Below the pieces are notes generated by a model that saw only the letters and a program-made list of their open reading frames with translations, was not told where the DNA came from and ran no database searches. The position numbers and the translations under genes were made by a program. From the NCBI GenBank assembly GCA_021794095.1, contig JAJYRN010000011.1, positions 1 through 64,000 of the forward strand: DNA of 64,000 bases. Reading direction: 5' to 3'. Source of the DNA: Acidobacteriota bacterium (GTDB lineage: Bacteria; Acidobacteriota; Holophagae; Holophagales; Holophagaceae). Within the stretch, counting starts at the first letter, position 1. Each line of letters begins with the position of its first letter. Below are positions 25,083 through 34,897 of the stretch, piece after piece.

Positions 25083-26584
25083 CGGACCTTCCGGGAGAAA
25101 GGGCTCCATCCTAGCAGGAGGGTTCCCAGGGCGAGTCCCGCGACCAGCAGCCGTTGCAGCCAGGGAGAGCGGGCCGGGGTGTGGATGGTTCGCCAGGCCA
25201 GGGGGAAGGCGTAGGCGCCCTCGCTCAGGGGACGGCCCCAGAGCTGGAAGTGGCCGTCCTCCCGGAACAGCCCCGACTTGCCGGTGAGGGTGGCCCGGAC
25301 CAGGGGCACCCCCAGCTCCACGGGACGCAGGCGGATCTGGGCCGCGTGGAGGTCCGTGGCGATGCTGCGGTCGAACCAGCCATCGTTGGTGTGGTTGGTG
25401 AGCAGGTTCGCGTGGCCCAGATCCAGACCCCGCCGGGCCCGTTCGGGATCCAGGGCCTCGCTGCAGATGAGGGGCGCCACCCGCACCCCGCCGGAGTGGG
25501 GTACCGCGAAGGCGCAGCCCGGGGTCAGATGCCCGGGTTCCTGTGAGAGGAAGCCCATCTGTCCGTCCAGCCAATGCCGGAGCCAGGGCGGCCCCGGCAT
25601 GCGCTCGCCGAAGGGCATGGGCTCCACCTTGGCGAAGATGAAGGGAGGCTGGCCCGCGGCTTCCCCGCGCACCAGGTTGTAGCGGCCGCCTTCGGTGCCG
25701 TAGAGCCAAGCCACGCCCCGGCGCGCGGCTTCGGCCTGGAGCTGGGGCTGGGGCAGCCGGTCATCGCGGCCCAGCACCGAGCTTTCGGCCCAGAGCAGCA
25801 GGGTGGCCCGGCCGGGCCGTGGCAGGTGGGCCGCAGCCAGGAGGGCATCGCTGCGCCGCCACATCTCCGCCTCCATGCCCGGCCAGCGCACCCCGGCGGG
25901 GAAGTTGGGCTGCACGATGGCCACATCCAGCTGCCGTTCGGGCCCCCGGGGCAGCGCGTACCAGGCCAGGCCGAGCCCGCCCAGGAGCGCCACCGCACCG
26001 GCCAGGGGGGCCAGCACCCGCCGGGCCGGCGCGCCCTGGACCCGCAGGGCCGCGGCCCAGGTGCCGGCGCCCCAGGCCAGGGCGGCCAGCCCCCGGGTGC
26101 CGAGGAAGGCCGCGCTGCGGGCCATCCAGGGCAGGGAGCCGAAGGCCGCGCCCCAGCTCCAGGGATAGACATGGAAGCCCCAGGACTCCCAGAGGAGGAT
26201 GACCAGGGCCGCGCCGAAGGCCGCCGCCGGGGCGCCGGAGCGCCGGAACAGCCACCGGGCCACAAGCACCGCCGCCAGGAGGCCCAGGACTTCCCAGGCC
26301 CAGAGCAGCCCGGCGCAGAACAGGGCCAGGGCCCAGGGCAGCGGGCCTTTGCTGTGGAGGGTGGCCGGCACCCAGGCGAAGAGGAGGGCGAAGCCGGCGA
26401 ACAGGGCGGCGGCGAGCCAGAAGGCGTGGCGTCCCCGGAATGCTGTTTCCATGAGCAGCAGGGGGAACAGCAGGGCTGCCGTGGGCTCCAGCCATCCGCC
26501 CAGGGCGCCGGGGAACCGGAAGGCCAGGACGAATACCAGACCGAGAACCAAGGCCTCGAAGGGGCGGAGGATGACGGGTTTCAC
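25079..26584 (-). CDS. lnt: Apolipoprotein N-acyltransferase
   Basis: 501 residues. It transfers an acyl chain to the N-terminal cysteine of lipoproteins in the inner membrane, the last maturation step. About seven N-terminal membrane helices are followed by a carbon-nitrogen hydrolase domain with the catalytic triad Glu (WAESSV), Lys (FAKVEPMPFGE) and Cys (PLICSEA). It is coupled by 4-nt overlaps to the SpoU methylase (upstream) and GNAT (downstream). Substrates in this window include the patatin-like lipoprotein and probably the lipoprotein at 57.6 kb. Confidence 0.94.
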   Translation of the reverse strand: MKPVILRPFEALVLGLVFVLAFRFPGALGGWLEPTAALLFPLLLMETAFRGRHAFWLAAALFAGFALLFAWVPATLHSKGPLPWALALFCAGLLWAWEVLGLLAAVLVARWLFRRSGAPAAAFGAALVILLWESWGFHVYPWSWGAAFGSLPWMARSAAFLGTRGLAALAWGAGTWAAALRVQGAPARRVLAPLAGAVALLGGLGLAWYALPRGPERQLDVAIVQPNFPAGVRWPGMEAEMWRRSDALLAAAHLPRPGRATLLLWAESSVLGRDDRLPQPQLQAEAARRGVAWLYGTEGGRYNLVRGEAAGQPPFIFAKVEPMPFGERMPGPPWLRHWLDGQMGFLSQEPGHLTPGCAFAVPHSGGVRVAPLICSEALDPERARRGLDLGHANLLTNHTNDGWFDRSIATDLHAAQIRLRPVELGVPLVRATLTGKSGLFREDGHFQLWGRPLSEGAYAFPLAWRTIHTPARSPWLQRLLVAGLALGTLLLGWSPFSRKVR

Positions 26585-27345
26585 GCTTGGAGCCTCCGAT
26601 CCACTTCATAGCAGGCGATCCCGGCGGCCACGGCGGCATTGAGGCTTTCGACGCCCTGGATGGGGATGGCGAGGCGGCGCAGGGCGGGGGGCAGCTCCAC
26701 GTTCGCCCAGCCGTGGCCCTCGTTGCCCACCCACAGGCGCAGGGGCTCGGCCAGGTCCGCCTCGGCCAGGGGCACCGCGCCGGGCCCGCCATCCAGGGCA
26801 AACCAGCGGCCGGCATCGAGCTCCAGCCGGGCCACCCGCCGCAGGGGCATCAGGAAGGCGGCGCCCATGCTGCCCCGCAGGGCCCTGGGGCTGAAAGGAT
26901 CGGCGCAACCGGGCCCCAGGAGCGCCTCCTGGAAGCCGAAGGCGGCGGCGCTGCGGAGGATGGCGCCCAGGTTGCCGGGATCCTGGATGCCCCAGGCGCC
27001 AATGACGCGCTTTGGCAGGGGACCGGCGGGATCGGGGCCGACCTCCGCCAGGAGGGCGTGTTCCGGCGAGCTGCCCGCCTCGGCCAGATCGCGCATGAGC
27101 GCCTCGCCCAGCACGAGCGTGTCCAGGCCCAGCTCCGCCTCCAGCGAGTGGGGCGCGGCCTGGTCCAGGCGCAGCCAGAGAGCGGGGCGCAACCGGCGTC
27201 CAGCGGGGGTGCCGCGCACCTCGGCCCAGGCTTCGATGAGCTTCCCGCCCAGCAGCAGCGTGTCCGTACGACGTGTCCCGCTGGGCCGGAGGCGGGCCAG
27301 GAGGGCCTTGAAGCGCGGATTGGCCTTGCTGGCGAGAAGGGCCAT
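26581..27345 (-). CDS. TrmH/SpoU-family RNA 2'-O-methyltransferase
   Basis: 254 residues with the deep trefoil-knot SPOUT fold. The motifs are DPGNLGAILRSAAAFGF (motif 1 with catalytic Arg), LWVGNEGHGW (motif 2) and SLNAAVAAGIACYE (motif 3), together binding AdoMet. The N-terminal part (about residues 1-95) is an RNA-substrate-binding domain. The target, rRNA or tRNA, cannot be told from sequence. The start at 27345 is chosen because the frame upstream runs through the patatin gene. It is the first gene of the overlapping cluster. Confidence 0.9.
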   Translation of the reverse strand: MALLASKANPRFKALLARLRPSGTRRTDTLLLGGKLIEAWAEVRGTPAGRRLRPALWLRLDQAAPHSLEAELGLDTLVLGEALMRDLAEAGSSPEHALLAEVGPDPAGPLPKRVIGAWGIQDPGNLGAILRSAAAFGFQEALLGPGCADPFSPRALRGSMGAAFLMPLRRVARLELDAGRWFALDGGPGAVPLAEADLAEPLRLWVGNEGHGWANVELPPALRRLAIPIQGVESLNAAVAAGIACYEVDRRLQA

Positions 27346-27379
27346 GGCACCAGGGTATGCGAAGGCAGGCCTCCGCGGG

Positions 27380-28318
27380 TCAGCGGGCAGCCGGGACCTG
27401 CGGTGTGTGGGCCTTCTGCCAGGCGGCGATGGCCGCGCGGATGGCGGGCATGGCCTGCTCCGTGGCCACGATGCCCGCCTGCATGCACCGCTTCTTCTGG
27501 GTGAAATCGAGCATGCCCACGTCCCCGATGCCCGCGGGGGTGATGAGCACGTCGGCCTCCTTCTTGGAGTGCTCAACGTTGCGGGCGAACATGATGTTCG
27601 AGGCCTGGAGGATGACATCCACCAGGTTGTGGATATCCGTGTTCCCCAGGTTGGCGCTGATGTCCACGGCGATGACCAGGTCGGCGCCCCGGGCCTTGGC
27701 CACCGAGATGGGGATGTTGTCCACCACGCCCCCGTCCACCAGGATCTTGCCCATGTAATGGACCGGCTGAAACACGCCCGGAATGGCGGCACTGGCATGG
27801 ATGGCGCGGGCCACCGAGCCGTGGTCGAGCACCACCTCATCGCCCCAGTTGAGATCGGTGGCCACGGCGGCGAAGGGGATCTTCAGGTTCTCGATGTTGG
27901 CCGTCTTCACGTGGCCCTTGACCCAGGCCTCGAGCTTGTCGCCCTTGGCGAAGCCCATGCCCGTGAGGGCGTTGAACACGCCGAAATCGAAGAGATCATC
28001 CTTCTGGAGCTGGAAGGCCGTCCATTCCAGGTCGAAGCTGCTGGGATCGGAGGCATAGATGGCGCCGATGAGGCTGCCGACGCTGGTGCCCACGATCATG
28101 TTGATGGGGATCTTCTCCTGCTCCAGGGTGCGGATGACGCCTACGTGGGCGAACCCGCGCGCGGCACCGCCACCCAGGACGAGGGCGATTTTCGGGGTGG
28201 GCGGCGGTCCCTGGGGCACCTGGATGGGGGGCGGCGGAGGAACCGTGACGGGAGGCGGGGCCTGGCAGGCGGTCAGCAGGGCCAGCCCCGTCAGGGCGAG
28301 AGAGGTCAGCAGGCGCAT
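27380..28318 (-). CDS. Patatin-like phospholipase, lipoprotein
   Basis: 312 residues. A lipoprotein signal peptide MRLLTSLALTGLALLTAC has a lipobox ending at Cys18 and is followed by a proline-rich linker (PPPVTVPPPPPIQVPQGPPP). The patatin domain shows GGGAARG (oxyanion hole), GTSVG with the nucleophile Ser, and VDGGVVDN with the catalytic Asp. Members hydrolyse phospholipid acyl esters, and here the enzyme would be tethered to a membrane facing the periplasm. It is divergent from the OPT transporter gene across a 155-bp gap. Confidence 0.92.
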   Translation of the reverse strand: MRLLTSLALTGLALLTACQAPPPVTVPPPPPIQVPQGPPPTPKIALVLGGGAARGFAHVGVIRTLEQEKIPINMIVGTSVGSLIGAIYASDPSSFDLEWTAFQLQKDDLFDFGVFNALTGMGFAKGDKLEAWVKGHVKTANIENLKIPFAAVATDLNWGDEVVLDHGSVARAIHASAAIPGVFQPVHYMGKILVDGGVVDNIPISVAKARGADLVIAVDISANLGNTDIHNLVDVILQASNIMFARNVEHSKKEADVLITPAGIGDVGMLDFTQKKRCMQAGIVATEQAMPAIRAAIAAWQKAHTPQVPAAR

Positions 28319-28473
28319 GGGAGTCCTTGGGGATATCCGTGAGCGGGAGCATACCCCATCCGGGTTGTGACGCTGGTCCTGTCGGCTGCCCCTTCCGTCC
28401 TGGATTCCGGTTTAAACTGTCGGCTTCTCCCGACGTTGCTTGCCATTCCCTACGCGCCTTCCTTGGAGCCTCC

Positions 28474-30609
28474 ATGCAACCGTTTGTCCCCTCTGACCAG
28501 AACCTCAGGGAGTTCTCCCTCCGGGCGGTGCTCATCGGCCTGGTCATGGCCGTGGTCCTCGGCGCGGCCAACGCCTACCTCGGCCTGAAGGCCGGCATGA
28601 CCATCGCGGCCACCTACCCGGCGGCGGTGATCGGCATGGCCCTCATCAAGCTGATGAAGGGCACCATCCTCGAAGAGAACATCGCCCGGACCGTGGGCAG
28701 CATCGGCGAGTCCATTGCCGCGGGTGCCATCTTCACCCTGCCGGCCTTCGTCATCAGCGGCATCTGGCCCACGTTCTTCACCCGGGGCCACTACTTCACC
28801 AGCTCCCTGATCATGTTCGCGGGCGGCGTGCTGGGCATCATGTTCGTGGCCCTGCTCCGCCGCGTGATGGTGGAGGATGCCGAACTGCCCTACCCCGAGA
28901 GCCTGGCGGCGGCCGAGATCCACAAGGCCGGCGCCCGGGGTGGCAGCGGCACCAAATTCCTTTTCGGCGCCATGGGCATCGCGGCTGCGATCCAGGCCCT
29001 GGTGCAGGTGCAGCTCTTCGCGACGACTTGGGAGAAGTTCGTCCAGTTCAAGGACGCCACCATCGGCCTGGTGCATGGCCTCAAGGCCAAGGTGGCCGGC
29101 GGCCTGCTGCTCAGCTCCCCCGGCATCAGCCCGGCCTACATGGGTGTGGGCTACATCATCGGGCCCAAGCTCGGCGCCCTGAACTTCTCCGGCGGCGTTC
29201 TCGCCTGGGGTCTGCTGGTGCCCATGATCACCTACTTCCTGGCCCCCGGCGTCTATCCCAATGGGGCCTCCAGCGCCGACTGGATCAGCCTCTCCTACGC
29301 CGTCTGGATGAACATCGTCCGGCCCATCGCCATCGGCGGCATGCTGGTGGGCGCCGGCTACACCCTGTTCAAGATGCGCAAGAGCCTGGCGACGGGCCTC
29401 ACCCGTTCCGTGTCTGATGTGAAGAAGGCGGCCGCTGGCGAGCATACGGTGCAGCGGGTGGACAAGGACATCCCCTTCACCTGGGTGCTGACAGGCATCG
29501 CCTTCGCGGCGGTGGTGACCTTCCTCGTGACCTGGCGGATCTTCGACGTGAAGCCCCTGGTGTCCATAGTGGCGGCTCTGGTGATGGTCATTCTCGGCTT
29601 CTTCTTCGCCGCCATCAGCGGCTACCTGGTCGGCATCATGGGCTCGAGCAACAACCCCATTTCCGGCCTCACGCTCACCGCCCTGGTCATCACCGCCCTG
29701 GTGATGGTGGCCCTGGGCGTGAAGGGCAAGGAGGGCGTGGCCGCGGTCCTCGGCGTGGCGGCCATCGTGTGCGTGAGCGCCGCCGTCGCCGGCGAGATGC
29801 TGCAGGACCTCAAGGCCGGCCACATTCTGGGCGGCACCCCCTGGCGCATGGAGATCGGCGACATCATCGGCGTGGCCCTCGTCTCCTTCGCCCTCTTCAT
29901 CCCGCTCATGGTGCTGCACGAAGGCGATATCAAGGCCCGCGGTCTCGAACGCCTGGCCCAGCTCCAGTCCCAGCAGGTGCAGACGGTGACGGCCGCCGAC
30001 GGCAAGGCTTATACCCTGGACCAGATCAAGGCCCTGCCGGCGGATCAGGAGAAGGCCGTCCTCAACCTCGATGCCGGCTTCGGTTCGAAGCAGCTGGCGG
30101 CGCCCCAGGCGGGGCTCATGGCCCTCCTCAGCAAGGGCATCGTGGAAGGCAAGATGGCCTGGCCACTCATCATCGTGGGCATGATGCTGGGCTTCGGCTT
30201 CATCCTGATGCAGGTCAAGAGTCCGATGCTTGTGTCCGTGGGCATGTATCTGCCCCTGGAGACCACCTTCGCCATCTTCCTGGGCGGCGTGGTGAAGGGC
30301 GTGGTGACGATGATCGCGGAGCGCCGGGGACTCAACGAGGCCCAGAAGGTGCGCGTGGAGAACAACGGCGTGCTGCTGGCGGCGGGCCTCATCGCCGGCG
30401 AGGCCCTGGTGGGCCTGCTCTTCGCGTCGCTGGCCTTTTTCAACGTGAACTTCCAGCTCACCCGCTTCATCTGGGGCCCCAACAACGCCCCCGGCGCCTT
30501 CGGGATCAGCCTCCTGATCCTGCTCGGCATCGCCATCTACCTCGTCAAGGTGCCCTTGGCCAATGCCGGCGCCGCCGACGAGCCCGCGCCGCCCAGCGCG
30601 AATTTCTGA
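28474..30609 (+). CDS. OPT-family oligopeptide transporter
   Basis: 711 residues with about 16 membrane helices. NAYLGLKAGMTIAATYPAAV is the hallmark start of the bacterial OPT family, and LPYPESLAAAEIHKAG and GSSNNPISGLT are further signatures. OPT proteins import small peptides or metal chelates with protons. A hydrophilic insert at about 480-520 (DIKARGLERLAQLQSQQVQT) is common to this subgroup. The ATG at 28474 is chosen with TTGGAG upstream. The open frame upstream to 28327 is non-homologous. Two hairpins follow the stop. Confidence 0.92.
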   Translation: MQPFVPSDQNLREFSLRAVLIGLVMAVVLGAANAYLGLKAGMTIAATYPAAVIGMALIKLMKGTILEENIARTVGSIGESIAAGAIFTLPAFVISGIWPTFFTRGHYFTSSLIMFAGGVLGIMFVALLRRVMVEDAELPYPESLAAAEIHKAGARGGSGTKFLFGAMGIAAAIQALVQVQLFATTWEKFVQFKDATIGLVHGLKAKVAGGLLLSSPGISPAYMGVGYIIGPKLGALNFSGGVLAWGLLVPMITYFLAPGVYPNGASSADWISLSYAVWMNIVRPIAIGGMLVGAGYTLFKMRKSLATGLTRSVSDVKKAAAGEHTVQRVDKDIPFTWVLTGIAFAAVVTFLVTWRIFDVKPLVSIVAALVMVILGFFFAAISGYLVGIMGSSNNPISGLTLTALVITALVMVALGVKGKEGVAAVLGVAAIVCVSAAVAGEMLQDLKAGHILGGTPWRMEIGDIIGVALVSFALFIPLMVLHEGDIKARGLERLAQLQSQQVQTVTAADGKAYTLDQIKALPADQEKAVLNLDAGFGSKQLAAPQAGLMALLSKGIVEGKMAWPLIIVGMMLGFGFILMQVKSPMLVSVGMYLPLETTFAIFLGGVVKGVVTMIAERRGLNEAQKVRVENNGVLLAAGLIAGEALVGLLFASLAFFNVNFQLTRFIWGPNNAPGAFGISLLILLGIAIYLVKVPLANAGAADEPAPPSANF

Positions 30610-30614
30610 AATCC

Positions 30615-30648
30615 TCCGGGGGTTCCGCGCTGCGCGCACACCCCCGGA
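30615..30648 (+). terminator. Hairpin terminator after the OPT transporter gene
   Basis: TCCGGGGGT (30615-30623) pairs with ACCCCCGGA (30640-30648) around an inner CGCGC/GCGCG helix, starting 6 nt after the stop. No U-run follows, so if it terminates it may need Rho. Confidence 0.5.
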
Positions 30649-30656
30649 TCCCCGCG

Positions 30657-30683
30657 CCAAGGCCCGGCCAAGCCGGGCCTTGG
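30657..30683. repeat. Palindromic repeat, core CCCGGC-CAA-GCCGGG (copy 3)
   Basis: CCAAGGCCCGGC (30657-30668), loop CAA, GCCGGGCCTTGG (30672-30683): a perfect 12-bp stem sharing the core and 3-nt loop of the palindromes at 9765, 23855 and 42730, in inverse orientation. It is followed by CTTTC, so it may assist termination. Confidence 0.65.
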
Positions 30684-30712
30684 CTTTCACCCTTGGCCAT
30701 GGGCGGACCCAG

Positions 30713-31045
30713 ATGACCAGCTTTCCCGATGAATCCTTCCTCGCCCTGGTGCCGGTCCAGGTGCTGCCTGCGGAGCCCGGCGAGGGCGATACCGTGGTGC
30801 TGGTCCGGCCCAAGATCCTCTCGCCACGCTGGGGGTGGCTGGTGCGCCTCATGGCGAAGCCGGTCTACCGCGTCAAGCTGGACCCCCGCGGCGCGGCCGC
30901 CTGGCGGGCCTGCGACGGCACCGCCACGGTGGCCCAGGTCATCGAAGCCGTGGCGGCGGCGTTTCCCGGAGAGGCCGATGTGGTGCGCACGGCCCTCTTC
31001 CTCCGCGAGCTGGCGCTGGGGGGGTTCATCCGCCTGCACGGATGA
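30713..31045 (+). CDS. PqqD-family protein (solo)
   Basis: 110 residues from the ATG at 30713. The C-terminal 80 or so residues show the PqqD/RRE winged-helix pattern: YRVKLDPRGAAAWRACDG, TATVAQVIEAVAAAF, and LFLRELALGGFIRL. PqqD domains bind precursor peptides and deliver them to radical SAM or other RiPP-modifying enzymes. No such enzyme or precursor is adjacent here, so it stands alone. Its 3' end overlaps the end of the convergent histidine kinase by 20 nt. Confidence 0.82.
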   Translation: MTSFPDESFLALVPVQVLPAEPGEGDTVVLVRPKILSPRWGWLVRLMAKPVYRVKLDPRGAAAWRACDGTATVAQVIEAVAAAFPGEADVVRTALFLRELALGGFIRLHG

Positions 31046-34000
31046 TAGGCAGTTCGCGGATCTTACGGTCCAGCTCCTTCATGGAGAAGGGCTTCTGGAT
31101 GCTGTGGACCTGCGGGTGCTGGGCCACCAGGTGCGCGATGTCCTCGTCGCTGTAGCCGGAGGCCAGCAGCACGGTGGCCTCCGGCCGCAGGTCCAGAAGC
31201 CGGGGAAGGACCTGGGCGCCGGTCATGCCGGGCATGTTCATGTCCAGGATCACCAGGTCCACGGTCAGGCCTTCCTCCAGGCGCCGAAGGGCCTCCGATC
31301 CGCCCTCGGCTTCCGTGGCCTGGTGGCCGAGCAGATCCAGAACGGAGAGCAGGGACTCCCGGATGAGGTTGTCATCGTCCACGACCAGGATCCGCAGGGA
31401 TGCCTGGGCTGGCGGCGCATCGGGCGCGGGCGCCTCCGGAGAATCAGCCGCCACCACCCGCTCCGCCGGGAACTCCAGGATGGCTTCCGTGCCCTGTCCC
31501 AGTGTGCTTTCCATGGCGAGGGTTCCCCCGTGGGCGCGCAGGGTGCTGTGGGCCATGGACAGACCCAGGCCAGTGCCCTGGCCCTTGGGCTTGGTGGTGA
31601 AGTAGGGCTCCTGGCAGCGGGCCAGCACCTCGGGGCTCATGCCCTCGCCGGTGTCCTGCACACACACCCGCACCCCGCCTCCAGGGGTCGGCTCTGTCCG
31701 CAGGCGGAGCGTGCCTCCTTGGGGCATGGCATCACAGGCGTTGACGCACAGGTTGAGCAGGGTGTGGCTCAGGGCGCCGGCATCGCCCCGGATCCGCGGC
31801 AGATTCCGGGCCAGATCCACCTCCAGGTGCACCCGCTTGAGGGTGGTGTAGCTCAGCAGCTGGCCCATTTCCCGGGCCAGGGCGTTGAGATCCACCGGGC
31901 CTTCTTCGGCCAAGTCCCTCCGGGCGAAGTAGAGCAGGCTCTTCACCACGCCCCGGCCCCGGGTGCAGGCCTGGACGATGGTTTCCAGGGACCGGGCCAT
32001 GCCGTCGTCCACGCCGGCCTGGACCTGCAGGGTCGAGGCCAGGCTCAGGATGGCGCCGAGGACGTTGTTCATGTCGTGGGCCACGCCCCCCGCCAGGCTG
32101 CCCAGGGCCTCCAGTTTCTGGGACTGCTGGAGCTGCTCTTCCAGGATCCGGCGGGCCTCCTCGGCCTCCCGGCGGGCTGTAATGTCCGTGGCCGTGCCCA
32201 CCCCGGCGGGCCGTCCCTCCCAGAGAATGCGGCCCGCGGTGAAATCCACCCACCGGACTTGGCCGTCCTTGGTGCGGATGCGGAAGTCGTAGCGCGAGGT
32301 CACCTCCTCACCGGCCAGGCGGGCCCGGGCCCGTTCCAGCACCAGGGGCCAGTCCTCGGGCTGCACGAGATCCTGGATGAGGAGCCCTCCGGCCAAATCG
32401 TCGGGGCCGTAGCCCGAGAGGCGCTCGAAGGCTGCGTTGGAGAAGACGAACCGGTCGCCCTGGTAGATGAACACGGCGGCGGCCATGGTCTCCGACAGGG
32501 TGCGGAAGCGGGCCTCGCTTTCCACCAGGGCCACCTGGCTGGCCATCCGCTCCAGGGCGAAGGCGAGGTCCGTGGCGGCGCCTTCCATGAGCTGGGTCTC
32601 GCCGGGACCGAAATAGCCCGTCTCCTGGGCATAGACCACCAGGGCGCCCTTGGCGGCGCCCGCTTCCCGGATGGGGAAGGCGGCGATCGCGGCCACGGCC
32701 GAATCCCGCAGGGCGTCGCGCCAGGGCAGGGAGGTTGGATCGTTCAGGTAGTCATTGATGATGCAGGGACGCCCCTCGCGGATGGCCGTGCCCACCGCCC
32801 CCCGGCCTTCCGGTGAGTCATCGGTGCGCACGGAGACCCGGCCGAGCATGTTCTTGACGTCCCCCCAGCGGGCCGCCACCTGCGCCTGGCGGGACTCGGG
32901 ATCCTCCCACGCGATCCAGGCCAGGCTGAACCCGCCCGCCTCGATCAGCGCCTGGCAGACCCGGTCGAAGAGCACCTGGCGGCTCCGGGCCCGCCCGATG
33001 GTCTGGCCGATCTGGCTGAGCGCGGCATAGAGCCGGTTCAGGCGGAGCAGGGCCGCTTCCTGGGTCTTCCGTGCGGTGATGTCGCGGCTGAAACCGAGCA
33101 GCATGGTCTCGCCGCCCAATTCCACCCGCCGGGCATCCACTTCCACCGGGAACACGGTGCCATCGGCCCGCAGGAAGGTGGCCTCAAAGCGCGCGGGCTT
33201 GCCTTCCCGGAGCTGCTGGAGCCACTGGCGCGAGGTGCCCTCGTCCTCTGGAGGGCGCAGCTCCCACACGGGACGACCCCGCAGGGCCTCCAGGGGATGG
33301 CCCAGGAACGCGACTGCCTGAGTATTGGCGTCCTGGATGCGGCCTTCCTCATCCATCAACAGGATGATGTCCCCCGCCTGTTCCATGAGGCTGCGGTAGC
33401 GGTCCGCCAGGCTGCGCCGCTCCCGTTCCAGGCGAAGGTGCGCCTGGGCCTGGACCAGGTTCCGCTGCCGGAGGGCCAAACCGAGGACAAGGGCCAGCAG
33501 ACCGCAGAGTCCCACCAGCGCCAGTTCGAAGAGGCGGGCCCGGAGCCGGGCGCTGCCGTACAAATCATCCTGCTGGCCCACCACTTCCAGGGTCCAGGGG
33601 GAGCCGGTGACGCGGTAGGAGGCCTCCACGATGGGGCGGCCCTGAGCCCCCAGGGCATCGTGGGAACCGGTTGGACCGGACGGCTGGTCCGCAGAAATCA
33701 GGATGGTCCGCACGTCGGGATGCAAGCCGATCCGGGTATGCAGCAGCGGATCGAGGAAGGGCCATGGGTCCGTGAGAAGAAGCAGGACGCCGCGGACTGG
33801 ATGGCCGATGGGCACCCAGAGGCCGACATGCAGGACACCCGAGGGGCGATGCTGATGGAGGGGCTCCAGCAGGGTGCGTTTCGAAGCCACCACGGACTGG
33901 ATCCAGGGCCGGGCATCGGCCTCGGGACCGGGGTTGAAGGGCCTGGTCCCCGGCGCCTGGACCAGGAGCCGCAGATGGCCCGCAGTGTCGTAGAGTCCGA

Positions 34001-34808
34001 TGGCGCGCGTCTCCTGGTTCAGGGGGGCCCGCATCCAGGCTTCTACCCGGGTCTGGGGAGGCGCCTGGGGGCCCCCGGCCAGGTAGCCCTCCAGGAGATC
34101 CTGCACCAAGGGGCTGCGCCCCAGGCGCTCGGCTTCCCGCAGGCGTTCCTCCTGCCAGCGGTCGAGGAGCTGGAGCTTCAGGCGGGCGACGGCATCCAAC
34201 TCCTCCAGGGTGCGCTGGTGGGTGCTCTGGATCATGCCCCGGAGGAAGAAGGTGCCGCCCCCCAGCAGGAGCGCGGCCAGGGCCAGGAAAAGGGCCAGGG
34301 TGCGGCGGGAGCCGGGCCCGGGCGCCGGATCATCGGGCCGGGACGTCGCGCCGCGGAACAGGGCCAGGGGCCAGGTATCCCAGCCCGCCTGGAACAACTG
34401 GCCCGCGGCCAGCAGGCCCAACCCCGCCGCTCCCAGGGGCGGCAGCAGGGGGGCCTGTCCTCCGTAGAGCAGCGGCAGGTCTCCGGCGGCGTCTCCCAGG
34501 GCCAGGGCGGCCAGCAGGAGGGGCCCCAGGGCCAGGAGGGCCGAGCTCTGGCGCACCCAGCGCTTCGGATGCCCGCCAGCGGGGCCCCAGCGGAGCAGGA
34601 ACCCCGCGAGACCGGCCAGCAGCGCCAGGTGGGCGAGACGCAGGGAGGGCCACCTCAGGGCGGCCAGGGTGCCGATCCCGGCCAGGCCCGTGGCCAGCAG
34701 GGCCCAGCGGCGCCTCCGCCTGGCCAGCGCGAAGCCCAGGGCCCAGAGCGCCATCAGACCGATGAGGGGCAGGCCAGGGAGGAGGGCTCGGGGCAGGGTC
34801 GAGGGCAT
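31026..34808 (-). CDS. Membrane hybrid histidine kinase with PAS, GAF and receiver domains
   Basis: 1260 residues. About five membrane helices (1-150) and another at about 170-190 precede an extracytoplasmic sensor region and a second membrane anchor at about 435. Then come PAS (RYRSLMEQAGDIILLMDEEG), GAF (LFDRVCQALIEAGGFSLAW), PAS (ARFRTLSETMAAAVFIYQG), HisKA with phospho-acceptor His911 (AGGVAHDMNN), HATPase (NLCVNACDAM, DTGEGMS, GTGLGLS) and a C-terminal receiver (1139-1260) with Asp1189 (LILDMNMPG). No response regulator or output gene is adjacent. The signal is unknown. Confidence 0.93.
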   Translation of the reverse strand: MPSTLPRALLPGLPLIGLMALWALGFALARRRRRWALLATGLAGIGTLAALRWPSLRLAHLALLAGLAGFLLRWGPAGGHPKRWVRQSSALLALGPLLLAALALGDAAGDLPLLYGGQAPLLPPLGAAGLGLLAAGQLFQAGWDTWPLALFRGATSRPDDPAPGPGSRRTLALFLALAALLLGGGTFFLRGMIQSTHQRTLEELDAVARLKLQLLDRWQEERLREAERLGRSPLVQDLLEGYLAGGPQAPPQTRVEAWMRAPLNQETRAIGLYDTAGHLRLLVQAPGTRPFNPGPEADARPWIQSVVASKRTLLEPLHQHRPSGVLHVGLWVPIGHPVRGVLLLLTDPWPFLDPLLHTRIGLHPDVRTILISADQPSGPTGSHDALGAQGRPIVEASYRVTGSPWTLEVVGQQDDLYGSARLRARLFELALVGLCGLLALVLGLALRQRNLVQAQAHLRLERERRSLADRYRSLMEQAGDIILLMDEEGRIQDANTQAVAFLGHPLEALRGRPVWELRPPEDEGTSRQWLQQLREGKPARFEATFLRADGTVFPVEVDARRVELGGETMLLGFSRDITARKTQEAALLRLNRLYAALSQIGQTIGRARSRQVLFDRVCQALIEAGGFSLAWIAWEDPESRQAQVAARWGDVKNMLGRVSVRTDDSPEGRGAVGTAIREGRPCIINDYLNDPTSLPWRDALRDSAVAAIAAFPIREAGAAKGALVVYAQETGYFGPGETQLMEGAATDLAFALERMASQVALVESEARFRTLSETMAAAVFIYQGDRFVFSNAAFERLSGYGPDDLAGGLLIQDLVQPEDWPLVLERARARLAGEEVTSRYDFRIRTKDGQVRWVDFTAGRILWEGRPAGVGTATDITARREAEEARRILEEQLQQSQKLEALGSLAGGVAHDMNNVLGAILSLASTLQVQAGVDDGMARSLETIVQACTRGRGVVKSLLYFARRDLAEEGPVDLNALAREMGQLLSYTTLKRVHLEVDLARNLPRIRGDAGALSHTLLNLCVNACDAMPQGGTLRLRTEPTPGGGVRVCVQDTGEGMSPEVLARCQEPYFTTKPKGQGTGLGLSMAHSTLRAHGGTLAMESTLGQGTEAILEFPAERVVAADSPEAPAPDAPPAQASLRILVVDDDNLIRESLLSVLDLLGHQATEAEGGSEALRRLEEGLTVDLVILDMNMPGMTGAQVLPRLLDLRPEATVLLASGYSDEDIAHLVAQHPQVHSIQKPFSMKELDRKIRELPIIRAGG

Positions 34809-34897
34809 GGACAGGGCTTCGGATCCCGAAGGGGGTTCGAGCTAACCCATCGGCATCCCTGCGAAAAACCGTATTCTGGGCTCTGGAGGCGCCATCC

